Positions 1 through 10,400 of a DNA stretch of 64,000 nucleotides are shown piece after piece. The DNA comes from Chitinophagaceae bacterium UBA4411. GTDB lineage: Bacteria; Bacteroidota; Bacteroidia; Chitinophagales; Chitinophagaceae. Under the pieces are notes generated by a model, which was not told the origin of the DNA, ran no database searches, and was given only the letters and a program-made list of their open reading frames with translations. Each line of letters opens with the position of its first letter. Positions within the stretch are counted from its first letter, which is position 1. Both the position numbers and the translations under genes were made by a program. The stretch is from positions 496,001 to 560,000 of the forward strand of contig DGQP01000002.1 in assembly GCA_002400415.1 (NCBI GenBank), read 5' to 3'.

Positions 1-1631
1 AACCGGCTGCACAGGCCATGCTCTATGGCATCGGCTTACAGGATGAAGATTTTAAAAAACCGCAGGTGGGTATCTGCAGTATGGGTTACGATGGCAATAC
101 CTGCAATATGCACCTGAACGACCTGGCAAAAGATATCAAGAAGGGAGTTTGGGAAAATAACATGGTCGGTCTGATCTTTAATACCATTGGTATCAGCGAT
201 GGCATCAGTAATGGCACCGATGGAATGCGTTACAGTCTTGTGAGCCGTGATCTTATTGCCGACAGTATTGAAAGTGTTTGTGGCGGATTTTATTATGACG
301 GATTAATTGCGGTTCCGGGCTGCGATAAGAATATGCCCGGCAGCATCATGGCCATGGGCCGGCTGGACCGTCCATCTATCATGGTATATGGCGGCACGAT
401 TGCCCCCGGCCATTATAAAGGGGAAGACCTGAATATTATTTCTGCCTTTGAAGCCCTGGGCAAAAAAATTGCCGGGCAAATAGAAGAAGGCGATTTTAAA
501 GAGATCATCAAACATTCCTGTCCCGGTGCCGGTGCCTGTGGTGGTATGTACACTGCTAATACCATGGCGGCTGCTATTGAGGCATTGGGAATGAGTTTAC
601 CCTTCTCTTCTTCCAATCCTGCACTAAGTGAAGAAAAGAAAAAGGAATGTTTGGATGCAGGAAAAGCCATCCTGAATTTATTAGAGAAAGATATCAGGCC
701 CTCCGCTATCATGACACGCAAAGCTTTTGAAAATGCTATTACCGTGATTATGATACTGGGCGGAAGTACCAATGCTGTATTGCACTTAATAGCCATGGCA
801 AAAAGTGTGGGTGTTGCCTTATCGCAGGACGACTTCCAGGTTATCAGTGATAAAATTCCTGTACTGGCCGATTTCAAACCTTCCGGGAAATACCTGATGC
901 AGGATCTGCATATACATGGCGGCATCCCGTCTGTAATGAAATACTTATTACAAAAAGGCTTGCTGCATGGCGATTGTTTGACGGTGACCGGTAAAACAGT
1001 AGCTGAAAATTTGGCCGGCGTTCCGGACCTGAATTTTGACACCCAGAAAATTATTTTCCCGGTGGAACAGCCACTAAAAAAAACAGGGCACCTTCAAATC
1101 CTGTATGGTAATCTCGCCGAAAAAGGAAGTGTGGCAAAGATCAGCGGTAAGGAAGGAGAAAAATTTACCGGGCCAGCCCGGGTGTTTGATGGAGAAAAAG
1201 ACCTCGTGGCGGGTATTGCAAACGGAAGAGTAAAAAAAGGAGATGTGGTGGTGATACGATACGAAGGCCCGAAAGGCGCACCGGGTATGCCGGAAATGCT
1301 GAAACCTACTTCTGCCATCGCGGGTGCAGGCCTGGGTAAAGATGTGGCCCTGATCACAGATGGAAGGTTCAGCGGCGGCTCGCATGGATTTGTTGTCGGT
1401 CATATCACTCCCGAAGCTTTTGAAGGGGGACTGATCGCACTGGTGCAGGATGATGATATTATTGAACTGGATGCAGTAAATAACAAGATCACCCTGCAGG
1501 TAACTGACGAAGTGATAACAGCACGGCGGAAAAACTGGAAACAACCGTCTTTGAAAGTAACGAGAGGAGTGCTGTACAAATATGCCAGGTTTGTAAAAGA
1601 TGCCAGTGAAGGTTGTGTAACGGATGAATGA
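1..1631 (+). CDS. ilvD: Dihydroxy-acid dehydratase (5' end outside window)
   Basis: Converts 2,3-dihydroxy-isovalerate and -methylvalerate to the 2-keto acids in valine and isoleucine synthesis; cytoplasmic Fe-S enzyme. The reading frame is open from base 3 (P-A-A-Q-A before the Met at 18), so the true start lies upstream and only about 20 residues are missing. Counted from the Met at 18, candidate cluster cysteines are C102 (VPGCDKN) and C168/C174 (HSCPGAGACGG); the C-terminal SDGRFSGGSHG-type motif is present. The 537 visible residues fit the usual length of about 560. It is the first visible gene of the ilv operon; its stop overlaps a possible upstream ATG (1628) of the next gene. Confidence 0.97.
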   Translation, partial: PAAQAMLYGIGLQDEDFKKPQVGICSMGYDGNTCNMHLNDLAKDIKKGVWENNMVGLIFNTIGISDGISNGTDGMRYSLVSRDLIADSIESVCGGFYYDGLIAVPGCDKNMPGSIMAMGRLDRPSIMVYGGTIAPGHYKGEDLNIISAFEALGKKIAGQIEEGDFKEIIKHSCPGAGACGGMYTANTMAAAIEALGMSLPFSSSNPALSEEKKKECLDAGKAILNLLEKDIRPSAIMTRKAFENAITVIMILGGSTNAVLHLIAMAKSVGVALSQDDFQVISDKIPVLADFKPSGKYLMQDLHIHGGIPSVMKYLLQKGLLHGDCLTVTGKTVAENLAGVPDLNFDTQKIIFPVEQPLKKTGHLQILYGNLAEKGSVAKISGKEGEKFTGPARVFDGEKDLVAGIANGRVKKGDVVVIRYEGPKGAPGMPEMLKPTSAIAGAGLGKDVALITDGRFSGGSHGFVVGHITPEAFEGGLIALVQDDDIIELDAVNNKITLQVTDEVITARRKNWKQPSLKVTRGVLYKYARFVKDASEGCVTDE

Positions 1632-1642
1632 TAAATGAAAAC

Positions 1643-2398
1643 ATGAAAGCAACTTACCTGATAATACTGCTGATCAGCTGCATTTATTCAAATGCGCAGG
1701 ATACCGTATTTAAATACTATGATAAGAACTGGAATCCTGTTCCGGTTCAAAATGGGGCAAAATTCTATGGCATATTCGTAAAAAATGGCAGCGTATATGA
1801 TTGTAAGACATTCTACCTGCCATCCATGAAAAAAAGGGGAATTAGTACACAGAAAGACACCACATTTAATAACCCGGCAGGCCAGGTAGTTATGTATCAC
1901 CTGAATGGAAGAATAAGCGATTCCAGTTTCGTTAATACAGACGGGAAAGCTGAATATGTTTATCGCTATTATCCCGGCGGACAATTAAAAATGCAATTAA
2001 CGCGGGAGCCGGGAAAAGACAATCCTTCCGTAACAGGTTATAACGAGGACGGTTCGAAAATCAAAAACTTTATTCTTGCCAGGGAAGCAGAATTTGATGG
2101 AGGAGAAAAAGGCTGGCACAAGTACCTGGTTAAAAACATGAACAGAGAATTAAGTACCCCCCGAACCAAAAATACAACAGAAGTGCAGGCAAAAGTGATG
2201 GTACAGTTTGTTGTAAATGAACAAGGCAATGTGGCCAATGTAAAAATAATTGAATCTTCCGGCTATAAATTTGTTGACAATGACGCCGTAAGGGTAATTG
2301 CAAATTCTCCAAAATGGGAAAATGCCATTTTATTCAATGAACCCGTAATAGCTTACAGGAAGCAGCCGCTAACGTATATTCTTATAATAGATAAATAA
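1643..2398 (+). CDS. Secreted protein with TonB C-terminal-like domain, inside ilv operon
   Basis: Function unknown. I prefer the ATG at 1643 over the in-frame ATG at 1628 because it places a signal peptide (MKATYLIILLISC...SNA-Q) at the N-terminus. Cleavage may be type I after SNA or lipoprotein-type at C13. The middle part (about residues 75-120) has short Y/G-rich stretches such as YHLNG and YYPGG that recall MORN-like repeats. The last 75 residues look like a TonB_C domain (VQFVVNEQGNVANVKIIESSG, DNDAVRVI). Such proteins in Bacteroidota are often annotated as energy-transducer TonB although the N-terminal membrane anchor and Pro-rich linker are absent here. It lies 7 bp before ilvB and must be co-transcribed with it, yet has no evident link to amino-acid synthesis. 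Confidence 0.8.
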   Translation: MKATYLIILLISCIYSNAQDTVFKYYDKNWNPVPVQNGAKFYGIFVKNGSVYDCKTFYLPSMKKRGISTQKDTTFNNPAGQVVMYHLNGRISDSSFVNTDGKAEYVYRYYPGGQLKMQLTREPGKDNPSVTGYNEDGSKIKNFILAREAEFDGGEKGWHKYLVKNMNRELSTPRTKNTTEVQAKVMVQFVVNEQGNVANVKIIESSGYKFVDNDAVRVIANSPKWENAILFNEPVIAYRKQPLTYILIIDK

Positions 2399-2405
2399 TT
2401 ATTAA

Positions 2406-4154
2406 ATGGAAGCCTTATTGATCGAAAAAGAAAACAAATCAGCAACACCTGCTATACAGGTTAGTGGCAGTGTGGCGGTACTGGAAGCCTTTTTAGCCGA
2501 AGGTGTGGATACGGTCTTTGGTTACCCGGGCGGAGCCATCATGCCGATCTATGATGCGTTATATGATTATAATGATAAACTGAAGCATATATTGGTGCGC
2601 CATGAGCAGGGTGCGATACATGCAGCTCAGGGTTTTGCCAGAGTAAGCGGAAGAACCGGTGTGGTATTTGCCACCAGTGGACCCGGCGCCACCAATTTGG
2701 TTACCGGTTTGGCGGATGCGATGATCGACTCCACTCCTGTTGTATGTATCACCGGGCAGGTGTTTGCACATTTGTTAGGCACAGATGCTTTCCAGGAAAC
2801 TGATGTGATTAATATTACAACTCCTGTTACCAAATGGAATTACCAGGTAACTGATGCAACAGAGATACCGGCTGTATTAGCCAGGGCGTTCTACATTGCC
2901 GGCAGCGGAAGACCCGGTCCTGTATTGATTGATATTACCAAGAATGCCCAACTGCAGTTATTCGACTACAATGGGTACCAGAAATGCGAACACATCCGCA
3001 GCTATCGCCCCAAACCGATCGTACGAAAAGAGTATATACAGGAAGCGGCCCAACTGATCAATGCTGCTGAACGCCCTTTTGTGATCTTTGGCCAGGGGGT
3101 GATATTGGGTAAAGCGGAAAAAGAATTTCAAAAATTCATCGAGAAAGCCGGTATCCCTTCAGCCTGGACTATTATGGGTATGAGTGCCATTCCAACTGAT
3201 CATCCGCTCGGGGTTGGTATGCTGGGTATGCATGGTAACTATGGTCCGAATGTACTGACCAATGAGTGTGATGTCCTCATCGCTGTTGGTATGCGTTTCG
3301 ATGACCGTGTGACAGGCCGCCTCGATAAATATGCCAAGCAGGCGAAGATCATTCATCTCGATATAGATCCTGCCGAGATCGATAAGAATGTAAAAGCAAC
3401 GGTTCCTGTCTGGGGTGATTGTAAAGAAACATTGCCGTTGCTTACTGAACTGGTGGAGCAAAAAGTATATCCCAAATGGTTACAGCTGTTTAAAGATTAC
3501 CAGCAAAAAGAAGTAGAGAAAGTCATTCAGGAAGAACTGAACCCCACTGGTGAAGTGATGACGATGGGAGAAGTGATTAAAACGCTGAATGAATTAACAA
3601 AAGGCGATGCAGTTATTGTAACAGATGTGGGCCAGCACCAGATGGTGGCCTGCCGGTATGCCAAATACAATAAGAGTAAGAGCAATATCACTTCCGGCGG
3701 CCTGGGAACAATGGGTTATGCATTGCCCGCTGCCATCGGGGCCGCTTATGGAGATCCTTCAAGAACTACAATAGCTATCATTGGTGATGGCGGTTTCCAG
3801 ATGACCCTGCAGGAACTGGGAACGATTATGCAGTTCAAACCAAAAGTAAAGATCATTATTCTGAATAACCAGTTCCTGGGTATGGTGCGGCAGTGGCAGC
3901 AGCTCTTCCATGAAAAAAGATATTCATTCGTGGATATTACCAGCCCTGATTTTGTACAGGTGGCCAAAGGTTTTGGCATACCGGGTAAAAGCATTTCGAA
4001 AAGAGAAGAATTGAAAACCTCATTGCAGGAAATGCTGGAACAGGATGGAAGCTTTTTACTGGAGATAATGGTGGGAAAGGAAAACAATGTATTCCCGATG
4101 GTACCGCAGGGCCGCGGCGTGGCGGAATGTGTTTTATGCAGGGAAGAAATATAA
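2406..4154 (+). CDS. ilvB: Acetolactate synthase large (catalytic) subunit
   Basis: Thiamine-diphosphate and FAD enzyme that condenses pyruvate with pyruvate or 2-ketobutyrate, the first common step to valine, leucine and isoleucine. The 582 residues match the family. The N-terminal TPP domain carries the proton-relay glutamate in VRHEQGAIHAAQG; the central domain binds FAD; the C-terminal TPP/Mg motif runs from GDGGFQ (about residue 460) to NNQFLGMVRQWQ. It is followed by an inverted octamer-array element before its regulatory subunit ilvN. Confidence 0.97.
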   Translation: MEALLIEKENKSATPAIQVSGSVAVLEAFLAEGVDTVFGYPGGAIMPIYDALYDYNDKLKHILVRHEQGAIHAAQGFARVSGRTGVVFATSGPGATNLVTGLADAMIDSTPVVCITGQVFAHLLGTDAFQETDVINITTPVTKWNYQVTDATEIPAVLARAFYIAGSGRPGPVLIDITKNAQLQLFDYNGYQKCEHIRSYRPKPIVRKEYIQEAAQLINAAERPFVIFGQGVILGKAEKEFQKFIEKAGIPSAWTIMGMSAIPTDHPLGVGMLGMHGNYGPNVLTNECDVLIAVGMRFDDRVTGRLDKYAKQAKIIHLDIDPAEIDKNVKATVPVWGDCKETLPLLTELVEQKVYPKWLQLFKDYQQKEVEKVIQEELNPTGEVMTMGEVIKTLNELTKGDAVIVTDVGQHQMVACRYAKYNKSKSNITSGGLGTMGYALPAAIGAAYGDPSRTTIAIIGDGGFQMTLQELGTIMQFKPKVKIIILNNQFLGMVRQWQQLFHEKRYSFVDITSPDFVQVAKGFGIPGKSISKREELKTSLQEMLEQDGSFLLEIMVGKENNVFPMVPQGRGVAECVLCREEI

Positions 4155-4160
4155 TAAGCA

Positions 4161-4241
4161 AGTCAGGAAGTCGGCAAGACCGAAAGACATTCCTGGCAAA
4201 TTGAAAAATCTTTCAGACATCCGGACTTTCGGTCTTCCGGG
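4161..4241. repeat. Octamer-array inverted element R1 (ilvB-ilvN spacer)
   Basis: Left arm: back-to-back 8-bp units AGTCAGGA (4161), AGTCGGCA (4169), AGACCGAA (4177), AGACATTC (4185). Right arm: the same kind of unit in reverse complement, TTCAGACA (4212), TCCGGACT (4220), TTCGGTCT (4228), TCCGGG (4236). The spacer is about 20 bp. The arms can pair imperfectly as RNA. The element starts 6 bp after the ilvB stop. It is a gene-less relative of the pair that brackets the four-helix-bundle gene at 17618-18103. Confidence 0.8.
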
Positions 4242-4255
4242 ATAAAAGAAAAAAT

Positions 4256-4846
4256 ATGACAAAGCAGGAATATACAATCACGGTTTATACAGAAAACCAG
4301 ATCGGGTTACTGAACCGTATCGCCATCATCTTCTCCCGGAGAAAGATCAATATTGAAAGCCTGAACACCTCTCCTTCTGAAGTGGACAGTGTGCATCGTT
4401 TCACCATTGTCATTAATGAAACAGAAGACGTGGTAAGAAAACTTTGCCGTCAGATTGAAAAGCAGGTGGAGGTACTGAAAGCTTATTATAATACAAACGA
4501 TGAGATCGTATGGCAGGAACTGGCCATGTATAAGGTGCCTACGGAGGTAATTGCTTCTTCTGTAAAAGTGGAACGGTTATTACGGGAGCATGGAGCCCAT
4601 ACCGTAGTGATCCGGAAAGATTATACTGTATTTGCAGTGGCGGGTCAGCGGGAAGAAACAGATAAGCTGATCAAGGTGCTGGAACCTTACAACCTGATCG
4701 AGTTTGTTCGCAGCGCCAGGATAGCGATCATTAAAGCCAGCGATGGCTTTCATGAAAAACTAAAGGAGTTTGAATACCGTGAGCCGGGTGAAGATGCTAT
4801 TGAAAATGAATTTTTGAATGAAAACGAAAAAGTATTCTCGATGTAG
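4256..4846 (+). CDS. ilvN: Acetolactate synthase small (regulatory) subunit
   Basis: Binds and activates the IlvB catalytic subunit and confers feedback inhibition by branched-chain amino acids. An N-terminal ACT domain (about residues 5-78, YTENQIGLLNRIAIIFSRR) is followed by a second ACT-like C-terminal domain (about 85-170). At 196 residues it is longer than the E. coli small subunits of about 95-165 residues; the extra length is an acidic C-terminal tail. A 101-bp spacer holding repeat element R1 separates it from ilvB, an unusual interruption for two subunits of one enzyme. Confidence 0.95.
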   Translation: MTKQEYTITVYTENQIGLLNRIAIIFSRRKINIESLNTSPSEVDSVHRFTIVINETEDVVRKLCRQIEKQVEVLKAYYNTNDEIVWQELAMYKVPTEVIASSVKVERLLREHGAHTVVIRKDYTVFAVAGQREETDKLIKVLEPYNLIEFVRSARIAIIKASDGFHEKLKEFEYREPGEDAIENEFLNENEKVFSM

Positions 4847-4938
4847 AAGAAGCATGAAACCAGGTGTTCCTCATTACCAGCAAATAATTAATACAGAACA
4901 ACCAAAACAATAAATATAAAACTCTAAAACAAATAACA

Positions 4939-6084
4939 ATGGCAAAGCTAAATTTCGGTGGTGTTGAAGAAAATGTAGTGACCCGGGAAGAATTCCCGCT
5001 GAGCAAGGCTCAGGAAGTATTAAAAAATGAAACAGTAGCAGTAATTGGCTACGGGGTGCAGGGCCCCGGCCAGGCATTGAACCAAAAAGACAATGGCATC
5101 AATGTTATTGTTGGCCAGCGTAAAGATTCCAAAACATGGGATAAAGCCATCCGTGATGGATTTGTTCCCGGTGAAACACTGTTTGAAATTGAAGAGGCAC
5201 TGCAAAGAGGCACTATTATTTGTTATTTGCTGAGTGATGCTGCACAAATAGCCTTATGGCCAACTGTACAAAAACATTTAACACCCGGCAAAGCTTTATA
5301 TTTCTCCCATGGATTTGGTATCACGTTCAATGAACAAACCGGGATCGTTCCTCCTAAAGATGTGGATGTATTCCTGGTGGCACCGAAAGGTTCGGGTACT
5401 TCCTTAAGAAGGATGTTCTTACAGGGTCGTGGCCTGAATAGTTCTTATGCTATTTTCCAGGATGCAACCGGCAAAGCATTTGACCGTGTTATTGCACTGG
5501 GTATTGCTGTGGGAAGTGGTTATTTATTCGAAACTGATTTCAAAAAAGAAGTATATAGTGACCTGACCGGCGAAAGAGGAACCCTGATGGGTGCTATACA
5601 GGGCATCTTTGCTGCACAATACCAGGTGCTGCGGGAAAGAGGGCACTCTCCATCTGAAGCTTTCAACGAAACAGTGGAAGAACTGACCCAGTCACTCATG
5701 CCATTAGTAGCAGAAAACGGGATGGACTGGATGTATGCCAACTGCTCCACGACCGCGCAACGCGGTGCTCTGGATTGGTGGAAAAAATTCCGTGATGCAA
5801 CAGCTCCTGTATTTAATGAATTATATGACAGTGTTGCCACGGGTAAAGAATCACAACGTTCCATTGACAGCAACAGCAAAACTGATTACCGGGAAAAATT
5901 AGAAGAAGAACTAAAAGAGCTGCGTGAAAGCGAATTATGGCAGGCGGGTAAAACAGTAAGAAGTCTTCGCCCGGAAAACCAGCCGAAAGCGGCCAAACCT
6001 GCTGCAACTGTTTCAACCAAAGAAGTATTCAGCAAACTGGCGCAGCAACCCGGATCAGCTGAGGAAAAGCAATACATAGTATGA
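4939..6084 (+). CDS. ilvC: Ketol-acid reductoisomerase
   Basis: NADPH- and Mg-dependent isomerisation and reduction of acetolactate or acetohydroxybutyrate. The Rossmann glycine motif VIGYGVQGPGQA is near residues 36-47, with GQRKDS in the cofactor-specificity loop. The metal-binding core includes SDLTGERGTLMGA and the helical domain VEELTQSLMPLVAENGMDWMY. The 381 residues exceed the short class I form (about 330) because of a Lys/Ala/Pro-rich tail after about residue 345. The stop overlaps the ilvA start (ATGA at 6081), so the two are translationally coupled. Confidence 0.97.
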   Translation: MAKLNFGGVEENVVTREEFPLSKAQEVLKNETVAVIGYGVQGPGQALNQKDNGINVIVGQRKDSKTWDKAIRDGFVPGETLFEIEEALQRGTIICYLLSDAAQIALWPTVQKHLTPGKALYFSHGFGITFNEQTGIVPPKDVDVFLVAPKGSGTSLRRMFLQGRGLNSSYAIFQDATGKAFDRVIALGIAVGSGYLFETDFKKEVYSDLTGERGTLMGAIQGIFAAQYQVLRERGHSPSEAFNETVEELTQSLMPLVAENGMDWMYANCSTTAQRGALDWWKKFRDATAPVFNELYDSVATGKESQRSIDSNSKTDYREKLEEELKELRESELWQAGKTVRSLRPENQPKAAKPAATVSTKEVFSKLAQQPGSAEEKQYIV

Positions 6085-7337
6085 CCAGTGCCATCAATAA
6101 AAATATACAACCCGACTTTGCAGCTGCTCACGAGCGGTTGAAGAAAGTGGTGAACAGGACTCCGCTTACCTATAACCATAGCCTGTCGAAAAAATACCAG
6201 TGCAACGTCTACCTGAAAAGGGAAGACCTGCAGGTGGTCCGTTCTTACAAACTGCGGGGAGCCTACAATATGATGAGCAGTCTCCCTGCTGAGCAGTTGC
6301 AGAAAGGGGTGGTTTGTGCCAGCGCCGGTAACCATGCGCAGGGCTTTGCTTTCAGTTGTAAAAAGCTGAACGCAAAAGGCGTTGTGTTCATGCCGGTCAT
6401 CACCCCGAGGCAAAAGATCACACAAACAAAAATGTTCGGGGAAGATTTTATTGAAGTGAAATTAGTTGGCGATACGTTTGACGATTGCGCCATCGCTGCA
6501 AAAAAATACACAGAAGAAAACCAAATGACCTTCATCCCGCCTTTCGATGATCTCCGCATCATCGAAGGGCAGGGAACGGTCGCTGTTGAAATTTTAGAAG
6601 ATCAGTCAGATATAGATTACCTGTTTGTTCCTGTTGGTGGTGGCGGATTAAGCGCCGGGGTGGGTTCTTATTTCAAAACCTATTCTCCCAAAACAAAGAT
6701 CATCGGGCTGGAGCCGGAAGGTGCCCCTTCTATGTTTGAAGCATTAAAAGCCGGTCACCCGGTTTTATTGGACAGTATTGACCGCTTTGTGGATGGTGCT
6801 GCCGTAAAAAGAGTGGGCGATATTACGTTTTCAATCTGCAAAGATGTGCTGGACGATATGCACCTCGTTCCGGAAGGGAAAGTATGCTCTTCTATTTTGA
6901 AATTATACAATGAAGATGCCATCGTGGTGGAACCGGCAGGTGCATTAAGTGTGGCCGCCCTGGATGATTATGCCGAAGCGATCAGGGGAAAAAACATTGT
7001 CTGTATCGTCAGCGGCAGTAACAATGATATTGACCGCATGCCGGAGATCAAAGAAAGAAGTTTGCAATACGAAGGGCTGAAACATTATTTCCTGGTCAAC
7101 TTTGCACAACGTCCCGGCGCATTGAAAGAATTCGTGAACCATGTATTAGGACCGGCTGATGATATTACCCGTTTTGAATACATGCAAAAGACCAATAAAG
7201 AAAGCGGCCCTGCCCTGATCGGCGTTGAATTAAAAAGCAGGGATGACTACGATCAGCTCCTGATCAAGATGAAAAAATACCAAATTAACTATACCGAGTT
7301 GAATAAAGACGACACCCTTTTCGGCTACCTGGTATAA
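6081..7337 (+). CDS. ilvA: Threonine deaminase (threonine ammonia-lyase)
   Basis: PLP enzyme making 2-ketobutyrate from threonine, the committed step to isoleucine. The Schiff-base lysine is K57 in RSYKLRGA; the phosphate-binding glycine loop GGGGLSAG lies near residues 187-194. A C-terminal regulatory ACT-like domain (about 334-418, starting HYFLVNFAQRPGALKEF) is present as a single copy, giving 418 residues rather than the 514 of the two-ACT E. coli enzyme. This is the last gene of the visible ilv operon; no leuA-D genes follow. Confidence 0.96.
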   Translation: MTSAINKNIQPDFAAAHERLKKVVNRTPLTYNHSLSKKYQCNVYLKREDLQVVRSYKLRGAYNMMSSLPAEQLQKGVVCASAGNHAQGFAFSCKKLNAKGVVFMPVITPRQKITQTKMFGEDFIEVKLVGDTFDDCAIAAKKYTEENQMTFIPPFDDLRIIEGQGTVAVEILEDQSDIDYLFVPVGGGGLSAGVGSYFKTYSPKTKIIGLEPEGAPSMFEALKAGHPVLLDSIDRFVDGAAVKRVGDITFSICKDVLDDMHLVPEGKVCSSILKLYNEDAIVVEPAGALSVAALDDYAEAIRGKNIVCIVSGSNNDIDRMPEIKERSLQYEGLKHYFLVNFAQRPGALKEFVNHVLGPADDITRFEYMQKTNKESGPALIGVELKSRDDYDQLLIKMKKYQINYTELNKDDTLFGYLV

Positions 7338-7497
7338 TTCATTTTACAAACATTCATTAGTCTATAAATCCTGTGGAAAATATCTAATAACCACCTGTTC
7401 CTGTCCCGTGATTATTCAGTAACTTAGGACGATTGCTTGCTATTCGTTCAGTTTTCGCTGAATTCCTTTATAAAATCTCTAAAACATTAACTCTCCT
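7338..7497. other. ilvA-gltB intergenic region
   Basis: 160 bp separating the ilv operon from the glutamate synthase block. I see no strong terminator hairpin and no clear TAnnTTTG motif. The spacing suggests a gltB promoter here, but I cannot place it. Confidence 0.3.
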
Positions 7498-10400
7498 ATG
7501 GCGGGCAACCAGGGTTTATATCATCCTTCCTTTGAGCATGATGCATGCGGTATCGGCTTTGTAGCAAACATCAAGGGACATAAATCACACCAGCATATTG
7601 CAGATGCGCTGACCGTGTTAGAAAACATGGAACACCGCGGGGCCTGTGGCTGTGAAAACAATACCGGTGATGGTGCCGGCATCATGATCCAGACGCCTCA
7701 TGAATTTTTCTTTGATGAGTGTTTAAAACTCGGTGTACATCTTCCTTCATTTGGAAAATACGGCGTTGGCGTGATATTCTTTCCAAAAGAAATCAGGCTG
7801 CGTGAAGAATGCCGTGATATTTTCAACCGCACTGCAGAAAAGTTAGGGCTTGAAATTTTAGCGTATCGCAAAGTGCCTGTTAATCCTGATGGTATCGGAC
7901 CGACCGCACTGAGTGTGGAGCCCGAAATGGAACAGGTATTCATTGCCTGCCCTGATCATGTCGCTAATGCTGACGATTTCGAAAGAAAACTATTCATCCT
8001 GCGTAACTATGCGGCGCACACGATCAATAATACCGTTAAAAAAGATGCGATCGGTTTTTATATTGCCTCGCTTTCACATAAAGTAGTTGTTTACAAAGGC
8101 CAGCTCACCAGCAACCAGGTGCGTAATTATTTCCCTGATCTGAATAACAAAAGAGTGGTCAGTGCTTTTGGGTTAGTGCATTCAAGATTTGCCACCAACA
8201 CTTTTCCCTCCTGGAAACTGGCGCAGCCTTTCCGCTATATTGCCCATAATGGTGAGATCAATACACTACAGGGAAACCTGAACTGGCTAAAAACGAGTGA
8301 GAAGGGTTTCACTTCTCCCTATTTCAGCAAGGAAGAAATGGAAATGCTGTTACCCATTGTAACAGAAGGACAAAGTGATTCTGCCTGCCTGGATAATATC
8401 ATTGAACTCTTAACGCTGACCGGCCGTTCTTTGCCGCATGTAATGATGATGCTGATTCCCGAAGCATGGGACGGGCATGAAGAAATGGATCCTGTAAAAA
8501 AAGCATTCTATGAATTTCACTCTTCGTTCATGGAGCCATGGGATGGCCCGGCATCTATTTCTTTTACAGATGGAAAATTAATTGGTGCCACCTTAGACCG
8601 TAACGGGCTTCGCCCGTCAAGGTATTGTGTTACAAAAGATGACCGCGTTATCATGGCTTCGGAGACTGGCGCATTACCTGTTGATCCGGCCATCATCCTC
8701 GAAAAAGGAAGATTACAGCCGGGTAAGATGTTCGTGGTGGATATGGAAAAAGGAAAGATTATCAGCGATGATGAACTGAAAAAAGATATTTGCTCACAAA
8801 AACCCTATGGCGAGTGGCTGAATAAGTATAAGATCCGGCTCGAAGAATTACCGGAACCAAGGGTTATGTTCACCCATCTTGAACATGACCAGGTTTTCAA
8901 ATACCAGAAAACATTTGGCTACTCTACCGAAGACCTTGATAATATCATTGCACCGATGGCCCTTGAAGGGAAAGAACCGATAGGATCAATGGGTACAGAT
9001 ATTCCGTTAGCAATTTTAAGTGAACATCCTCAGCACCTGAGTCATTATTTTAAACAATTATTCGCACAGGTAACCAACCCGCCGATCGATCCGATCAGGG
9101 AACGTTTAGTGATGTCATTGGCAACATTTGTGGGTAATAATGGGAACCTGTTGGTAGAAGACCCGCTAACCTGTCACAGTGTGGCATTAAAGCAACCTGT
9201 ATTGACCAATCACGATCTTGAAAAGATCAGGAGCATTGACACAGGTTTGTTCCAGGCAAAAACATTGCAATGTTATTTCAGAGCCAATGGCAAACCGGGT
9301 TCTTTAAAATCTGCATTGGACCGCATCTGCCGTTACGCCGTTGATTCCGTGGAAGACGGTTTTAAAGTATTGATCTTACAGGATCGTGCCATAGACAGCG
9401 ATCATGCTCCTATACCCTCTTTGTTAGCCACTGCCGCTATTCACCACCACCTGATCAAAAAAGGATTACGCGGACAGGTTGGGATCATTGTGGAAGCAGG
9501 TGATGTCTGGGAAGTGCATCATTTCGCCTGCCTTGTTGCCTTTGGCGCCACAGCCATCAATCCTTACCTGGCCCTTTCCTCTATTCGTGATATGAAGGAA
9601 TCGGGGAAAATGAAAACAGACCTCACAGATGAGCAACTGAAAAAGAACTATACCAAAGCCGTTAATGATGGCCTGCTGAAAGTATTTTCTAAAATGGGTA
9701 TCTCCACCCTGCAATCCTACCAGGGTGCACAGATATTTGAGATACTGGGTATCAATAAAGATGTGGTGGACAGGTATTTCACCGGCGCCACTTCCCGTAT
9801 TGAAGGAATGGGATTGGATGAGATCGCTAAAGAAGCATTAGCCAAACATTATTTTGCTTTCAGTAAAAAAGAAATCCCTGTTGACCGATTGCCTGTTGGT
9901 GGTGTATATCAATGGAAGCAAAAAGGTGAATTCCATTTATTCAACCCGCAAACCATTCATCTGCTGCAGCACGCCACGAGGACCAATGATATGGCAGCCT
10001 TCAAAAAGTATTCTAAGCTGGTGAATGACCAAACGGAGAAAGCAGCGACATTAAGAAGCTTATTCCAGTTCAAAAAGAACCGGCCTTCTGTTTCCATTGA
10101 TGAAGTGGAACCTGCTGAAAATATTTATAAACGTTTTGCCACGGGTGCCATGAGTTTTGGTTCTATTTCATGGGAAGCTCATACCACACTGGCCATTGCC
10201 ATGAACAGGCTGGGTGCAAAAAGTAATACCGGCGAAGGTGGTGAAGACGAAAAAAGATATGAGCCCCTTCCCAATGGTGACAGCATGAGAAGTTCTATTA
10301 AGCAGGTGGCCAGTGCAAGGTTTGGTGTTACCAGCTTGTACCTGACTGAAGCAGACGAATTGCAAATAAAAATGGCGCAGGGTGCCAAGCCTGGTGAAGG

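Noticed and set aside
1..17. Truncated ilvD pseudogene
   Set aside because: The frame is open to the window edge and encodes the expected upstream residues; it is cut by the window only.
4161..4241. CRISPR array
   Set aside because: Units are 7-8 bp with no spacers between them and are inverted in the second arm; no cas genes.
4155..4255. Branched-chain amino-acid attenuator or T-box between ilvB and ilvN
   Set aside because: No leader peptide, no specifier or T-box sequence; the spacer is fully explained by octamer arrays seen also in unrelated operons.
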